DNA of 64,000 bases from Bacillota bacterium (GTDB lineage: Bacteria; Bacillota; Clostridia; Christensenellales; Aristaeellaceae). The stretch is from positions 8,543 to 72,542 of the forward strand of contig JAEVYX010000017.1 of the NCBI GenBank assembly GCA_023392515.1, given 5' to 3'. Shown here in pieces: positions 60,226-64,000 of this stretch; within the stretch, counting starts at the first letter, position 1; the number at the start of each line of letters is the position of its first letter. The translations under genes were made by a program, and so were the position numbers. Below the pieces are notes generated by a model. The model had not been told where the DNA came from. It was given only the letters and a program-made list of their open reading frames with translations, and did no database searches.

Positions 60226-61026
60226 TTATTCTTGAGAAACGATTGAAATATTAGAGCCAAACCATTTTGTGCAAATCGTGTCCATGGTGCCGTCCTTCGC
60301 CATTTCTTTCAGCGCTTGATTGACGGCATCGCGCAGTTCGGTGTCCTCTTTGCGGAAACCGACGCAGAACAGGTCATCTTCCAGATCGCCGATGGTAGAA
60401 AGCGTCGTATCGCCGGAACTTGCGATACGGTAGTTTGCAACGACGAGGTCGATCGCGACGGCATCCACGTTGCCGTTTTGCAGGTCCATGATGGCCGTTT
60501 GGTAATCAGGGTACGCCCGTACTTCCTTGAGCGATGCCTTAAATGCGGCATTCTTCTCGCTGTCAACTACTTCCTGGGCAAAGGAGCCGGATTGCACCGC
60601 AACGATTTTGCCCGCCAAGTCATCTATAGTTTTGTATACCGCGTCCTTCACCATAAGAACGATTTTGTTATTCATGTAGTCCAGCGACAGTGCCATGCTC
60701 TGCTCACGCTCGACGGTGTGAGACATGCCATTCCAGATGCAGTCGATGTTTCCGCTGGACAACTCCATTTCCTTGGCGGACCAATCGATCGGCTGCAAGG
60801 TCAGTTCCACCCCAAGACGCTCGCAAACCTCGCGTGCAAGATCAATATCAAATCCGACGATTTCGTTGTTTTCATTGCGATAGCCCATGGGGGGAAAGCT
60901 GTCGTCCAATCCAAGGATCAACGTGCCTTTTTTCTGAATGGCCGCCAGCGAACCTTCTGCGTGCACACTCACGCCCAGTCCAACCATGAATAGAAGAACC
61001 AAGCACAGTGCCATCATCTTTTTCAT
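60226..61026 (-). CDS. Polar amino-acid ABC transporter substrate-binding protein
   Basis: 266 residues. Signal peptide ends at VHA/EG (residue 23), no lipobox. Family 3 binding fold: LILGLDDSFPPMGYRNENNE, GFDIDLAREVCERLGVEL, IDCIWNGMSHTVERE, SGSFAQE. Acidic pocket residue usual for the family is Asp or Asn; here YMNNK follows. A specific amino acid cannot be named. Confidence 0.95.
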   Translation of the reverse strand: MKKMMALCLVLLFMVGLGVSVHAEGSLAAIQKKGTLILGLDDSFPPMGYRNENNEIVGFDIDLAREVCERLGVELTLQPIDWSAKEMELSSGNIDCIWNGMSHTVEREQSMALSLDYMNNKIVLMVKDAVYKTIDDLAGKIVAVQSGSFAQEVVDSEKNAAFKASLKEVRAYPDYQTAIMDLQNGNVDAVAIDLVVANYRIASSGDTTLSTIGDLEDDLFCVGFRKEDTELRDAVNQALKEMAKDGTMDTICTKWFGSNISIVSQE

Positions 61027-61066
61027 AGATCAATCGCTCCTTCGCTTTAACTTGCTAATGTGATAA

Positions 61067-61095
61067 ATTATAGCATGCATAGTTCCTGATGTCAA
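61067..61095 (-). promoter_or_regulatory. Consensus promoter of the amino-acid importer operon
   Basis: Minus strand TTGACA (61090-61095), 17 bases, TATAAT (61067-61072), with TGC before the -10: a full consensus plus extended -10. Expected to be strong, so probably repressed under some condition. Confidence 0.85.
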
Positions 61096-61276
61096 TGGGG
61101 ATAATAAAAGATTGGGTTGTACCCGAATGTTGTACCAACATTAAGTTTGAGCGAATGTATACGATCGATCGTATCAGAACGCCTGCTGGACACAAACTCT
61201 GCCTCGATCATCATAAAATTGGAACGGAATAAAAGGCCAAGGCAACTCGTTTATCTTTTTCCTCTTACTCCATGCA

Positions 61277-62209
61277 TTAACTTTCGTATATGGCAGCTAT
61301 ATCATGTATTCTGCGCTTCACTTCTGTGCGTATATGCAGCGGCTCCAAACACTCGCATTTATCCCCAAAGCTGAAAAGGATATTATAGTAATATTCGTTC
61401 TCTATGAAAGGAAAATCAACAAGGTAATGCTCATCACCATCCGGTGAAAAGTGTTCATAAGAGCAATAATCAAGTACTCTGTCCATGACAGATTGATGAA
61501 TACGAAGGATGATTTTAGTTTGCATGGCTGCCAAAATTTCAGAAAAATCCAACTGCGGTTTTTGATACGCTCGTGGCACAAAAGATTCCTCTTGTATTTG
61601 CAGGTTTGATATGCGGGATAATTTGAACAAGCGAAAATCATTTCTTGTATGGCAATAGCCTTGAAAGTACCAATGACTGCTTTTTAATACAAGCTGATAT
61701 GGCTCGGCTGTTCGTGTGGTTTTATTTCCGTAACGATCTGCATATTCAAACGAAAGCAGCTTGCTTTCCTGTAAAGCTGTTTTGATTATTTCCAAATACG
61801 GTTGTATGTTCCTGTTGCCCATCCACGAGCTTAAATCTATATAGATTTGATTTGCTTTTAGTGCAATTTCTTTCGCTCTGTCGGCGGGGATAAAGCTCTT
61901 GACTTTCGCAAGGGCGTTTACCAGTTCATCACCCCGTATCAAGTTGGAAAGGCTGGAAAGCCCCATCAAAATAGCGGAAAGGTCGGCAGTCGAAAACACC
62001 TTTCTATCCATCTTGTATTTCTGCATGATTTCAAAGCCGCCGCCCACGCCCGATGCTGAGCAAACAGGAATACCCGCCATGCTGATCGTGTCTATGTCGC
62101 GGTAGATTGTGCGGGGCGAAACCTCAAACATATCTGCCAGCTCCTGTGCGCCTATACGCTTTTTATCAAGGAGTATCATAATAATGCTAACGAGCCTGTC
62201 AACTTTCAT
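61277..62209 (-). CDS. WYL-domain transcriptional regulator (YafY type)
   Basis: 310 residues from ATG 62209 (SD GGAAGGCGG; the frame is open at TTG 62227). N-terminal helix-turn-helix (IGAQELADMFEVSPRTIYRD) and WYL ligand domain (LKSSHWYFQGYCHTRNDFRLFKL, FVPRAYQK). Divergent from the DJ-1/PfpI gene, a pairing often seen, so it probably controls that gene. Confidence 0.93.
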   Translation of the reverse strand: MKVDRLVSIIMILLDKKRIGAQELADMFEVSPRTIYRDIDTISMAGIPVCSASGVGGGFEIMQKYKMDRKVFSTADLSAILMGLSSLSNLIRGDELVNALAKVKSFIPADRAKEIALKANQIYIDLSSWMGNRNIQPYLEIIKTALQESKLLSFEYADRYGNKTTRTAEPYQLVLKSSHWYFQGYCHTRNDFRLFKLSRISNLQIQEESFVPRAYQKPQLDFSEILAAMQTKIILRIHQSVMDRVLDYCSYEHFSPDGDEHYLVDFPFIENEYYYNILFSFGDKCECLEPLHIRTEVKRRIHDIAAIYES

Positions 62210-62252
62210 CTGGTAGCCGCCTTCCAAAATTCCTTGTCATCATGATAGATTG

Positions 62253-62280
62253 TTGCCATAATGTTGTCCACAATTATAAG
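62253..62280 (+). promoter_or_regulatory. Possible promoter of the DJ-1/PfpI gene
   Basis: TTGCCA (62253-62258), 16 bases, TATAAG (62275-62280). Matches moderately; it lies in the 123-base divergent gap. Confidence 0.4.
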
Positions 62281-62332
62281 ATATAGTAAAAACGCAAACA
62301 AATCAATAAAACAATGAAAATGAAGGAAATGT

Positions 62333-62971
62333 ATGTTTACAATCTATATTTACGTTCTTGATACGTTAGCCGACTGGGAACTGGGGCATGTTATTTCGGA
62401 GCTGAATTCCGGTCGATTTTTCAAAAAAGGCGGGCAGCGTGTATCGATCAAAACAGTTAGTTATTCTCAAGATCCAATCCATACCATGGGCGGGATGACA
62501 ATCGTGCCCAACTGCTTAATCGATGATATTGTTGTGAGTGAAACAAGCATGCTGCTATTACCGGGCGCAGATACATGGAACGACCCAAAGCATGGCGCTA
62601 TCATCGAAAAAGCCAGTGAATTTCTCTCTTTAGGCGCTACGGTGTGTGCAATCTGTGGGGCTACCGCTGCGCTTGCCAACGTTGGGCTGCTTAATGAGCG
62701 TCCGCATACCAGTAATGGACCGGGATTTCTTGAAATGTTTTCTCCTGGTTATAAAGGGCAAAGTTTTTATATAGACAAGCCGTCTGTAGCGGATAACAAC
62801 CTTATTACTGCAGGTTCTACCGGAGCTTTGTTGTGGACGAAACAAATTATTGAGCATTTAGGTGTTTTTCAAGCAGACACACTGGAATCCTGGTATGAAT
62901 ATTTTCATACCGGTGAGCCTAAGCATTTCTTTGCCCTCATGCAGACTTTGCCGTCCAGCAATGAAGCTTAA
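62333..62971 (+). CDS. DJ-1/PfpI-family protein (type 1 glutamine amidotransferase-like)
   Basis: 212 residues. Nucleophile Cys in VCAICGATAALA, LLLPGADTW strand before it, and HTSNGPGFLE after. Members act as deglycases, hydratases, chaperones or proteases; the exact role is unpredictable. AAGGAA five bases before ATG. Likely target of the WYL regulator. Confidence 0.9.
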   Translation: MFTIYIYVLDTLADWELGHVISELNSGRFFKKGGQRVSIKTVSYSQDPIHTMGGMTIVPNCLIDDIVVSETSMLLLPGADTWNDPKHGAIIEKASEFLSLGATVCAICGATAALANVGLLNERPHTSNGPGFLEMFSPGYKGQSFYIDKPSVADNNLITAGSTGALLWTKQIIEHLGVFQADTLESWYEYFHTGEPKHFFALMQTLPSSNEA

Positions 62972-63113
62972 CCACCTTTGTCGTAAGCAGAATGGGGACA
63001 TAGGCCATATGGGATGCCTAACTAACAACCTTGAAATTTACCCGCCGTGCAAGCTGGAAAAAAGCCGTTGCTCGTTGGGTAGTTAGTTGTGTCCGAATAC
63101 TGTTCCAACCAAT

Positions 63114-63140
63114 GAACGGCGGTTTTCAAAACCGCCGTTC
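63114..63140. terminator. Palindromic hairpin, probable bidirectional terminator
   Basis: GAACGGCGGTTTT pairs with AAAACCGCCGTTC about a single C. The T-rich arm ends give a weak terminator in either direction. Confidence 0.5.
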
Positions 63141-63159
63141 TCTGTATATCGAAGGGCAG

Positions 63160-63256
63160 CAGGGCGGCGAGAAAGGAGTCCTTGTCGCACCATGCCTGAT
63201 TGATGGCGGAGACCAGCACCCGCTCAATCTGGATTTCCTGCGCGGTGCAGTCCTGT
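63160..63256 (-). pseudogene. Possible relic of a large serine recombinase
   Basis: Minus-strand reading EIQIERVLVSAINQAWCDKD then SFLAAL resembles the C-terminal 'I..A....W..KD.FL..L' stretch I recall from large serine recombinases of clostridial elements. Stops flank it and nothing else of the gene remains. Weak call. Confidence 0.25.
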
Positions 63257-63359
63257 CAGCACAGTCCAAAAGCCCTGCACTCAGTCACTTAGGGATTCAG
63301 GGCTATACTCACTTGCCAGCTCATACTTTTTGCCAATTATTTTTGCAAAGTTGATGTTG

Positions 63360-63368
63360 TGGTATAAT
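63360..63368 (+). promoter_or_regulatory. Extended -10 promoter of exonuclease III gene
   Basis: TGGTATAAT, exact extended -10, 32 bases before the ATG at 63401. Confidence 0.6.
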
Positions 63369-63400
63369 AAAGGCAAAAGCCGCATAAAGGAGAACTGTTC

Positions 63401-64000
63401 ATGAAAATGATTTCCTGGAACGTCAATGGCTTGCGCGCCAGTTTAAAAAGAGGGTTCATAGAGACCTTTAAAGAAATTGACGCAGATATCTTTTGCCTGC
63501 AGGAGACGAAAATGGAACAGGGGCAGGCAGAATTGGATTTGAATGGTTATCAGGAATACTGGAACAGCGCCCAGAAAAAAGGGTATTCCGGTACTGCTGT
63601 TTTCACAAAAAAAGCACCGCTGAACGTGACATATGGCATCGGCATCGAAAAGCACGACCAGGAAGGCCGGGTTATAACGCTGGAATTTGAAGAAACCTAT
63701 TTTGTAAATATATATACACCTAATTCCCAAAGAGAGCTTGTCCGTTTGGACTATCGCATGGAATGGGAGGATGATCTGCGGAGCTACCTTTTATCGCTGG
63801 ATGCAAAAAAGCCTGTGATTCTTTGCGGCGATCTTAATGTGGCGCATCAGGAAATTGATATTAAGAATGCAAAAACAAATCACAAAAATGCGGGATTTAC
63901 AGATCAGGAACGTGAGAAAATGACGATCCTCCTTGACTCTGGATTTTCGGATACGTTTCGAACTTTGCACCCGGATGACCACGAAGCCTATTCCTGGTGG
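63401..64000 (+). CDS. xth: Exodeoxyribonuclease III / AP endonuclease (3' end outside window)
   Basis: Repairs abasic sites in DNA. 200 residues visible of about 250, so the C-terminus lies beyond the window. Mg-binding and catalytic residues: Asn in SWNVNGLRA, Glu in LQETKM, and GDLNVAH (Asp and Asn). NIYTPN and TFRTLHPDDHEAYSWW are also typical. AAAGGAG precedes ATG 63401. Housekeeping gene, marking the end of the accessory region. Confidence 0.95.
   Translation, partial: MKMISWNVNGLRASLKRGFIETFKEIDADIFCLQETKMEQGQAELDLNGYQEYWNSAQKKGYSGTAVFTKKAPLNVTYGIGIEKHDQEGRVITLEFEETYFVNIYTPNSQRELVRLDYRMEWEDDLRSYLLSLDAKKPVILCGDLNVAHQEIDIKNAKTNHKNAGFTDQEREKMTILLDSGFSDTFRTLHPDDHEAYSWW

Larger units (their letters stand above)
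62972..63400. other. Intergenic region with hairpin and possible recombinase relic
   Basis: 429 bases. A palindrome at 63114-63140, a minus-strand fragment that looks like recombinase (63160-63256), AGCCCTG/CAGGGCT (63271-63304) and the promoter of the exonuclease gene. Confidence 0.5.

Noticed and set aside
1..64000. CRISPR arrays, rRNA, tRNA, intact IS elements or phage genes
   Set aside because: Looked for regularly spaced repeats, conserved rRNA stretches, cloverleaf-like ends and transposase or phage structural proteins; none seen by eye. A tRNA scan could still find a single gene that I missed.

Overview
The window looks like a chromosomal segment of an anaerobic, Clostridia-type member of the Bacillota. 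Shine-Dalgarno sites are strong (AGGAGG type), several starts are TTG, promoters are often extended -10, and the regulators are ROK, DeoR, MerR, WYL and membrane-anchored AraC types. It is dominated by carbohydrate ABC importers, glycosidases and sugar-phosphate enzymes. The set of glycosidases and the substrate-binding proteins without a lipobox remind me of gut or rumen Christensenellales, but that is an impression, not a measurement. I saw no rRNA, tRNA, CRISPR array, intact transposase or prophage.

Layout. (1) 1-5430: the end of a sugar operon (permease, M24 peptidase-like protein, zinc dehydrogenase, enolase-superfamily enzyme, GH31), closed by a terminator. (2) 5445-9791, minus strand: AraC regulator with a membrane sensor, DUF4432, GH172. 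(3) 10143-13508: a very large unassigned glycosidase with a good promoter. (4) 13637-15938, minus: small Cys-rich protein, PHP phosphoesterase, GH27 alpha-galactosidase. (5) 16201-18748: DapA/NanA-family lyase and an exported SH3-repeat protein. (6) 19094-28230: a probable alpha-mannoside locus (GH125, ABC importer without its own ATPase, ROK repressor, a second hairpin-barrel glycosidase, ROK sugar kinase, mannose-6-phosphate isomerase). (7) 28363-32524: two DeoR regulators around a PfkB kinase and a SorE-like reductase. (8) 33083-46520: one long same-strand gene series with a UgpB-like binding protein, ATPase, two permeases, tagatose-bisphosphate-type aldolase, FGGY kinase, GatD-like dehydrogenase, PfkB kinase, a phosphodiesterase of the alkaline phosphatase superfamily, an esterase, an sn-glycerol-1-phosphate dehydrogenase (EgsA/AraM) and another dehydrogenase. 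(9) 46654-48788: exported metallo-beta-lactamase-fold protein and a dehydrogenase. (10) 48842-52376: a MerR-type promoter, two Fe-S aldo/keto reductases, a frameshifted cupin and the MerR gene, with a second MerR-type promoter facing back into the cluster. (11) 52589-55425: a 48-residue peptide, an AEC transporter and a Tat-exported flavodiiron-rubredoxin protein. (12) 55541-64000: exported repeat protein, acyltransferase-like protein, polar amino-acid ABC importer, WYL regulator with DJ-1/PfpI protein, a possible recombinase relic and the start of exonuclease III.

How the genes may work together. Regions 1-6 fit stepwise breakdown of plant or fungal oligosaccharides (alpha-galactosides, fructans, mannans), followed by import and entry into glycolysis. 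Region 8 is the most unusual. All its branches can end at dihydroxyacetone phosphate: hexitol phosphate to tagatose bisphosphate to aldolase on one side, and phosphodiester cleavage followed by oxidation of sn-glycerol-1-phosphate on the other. A UgpB-like importer next to a phosphodiesterase, an esterase and a glycerol-1-phosphate dehydrogenase suggests scavenging of glycerophospho- or polyol-phosphodiesters, possibly including archaeal-type lipid backbones. This is inference from gene content only.
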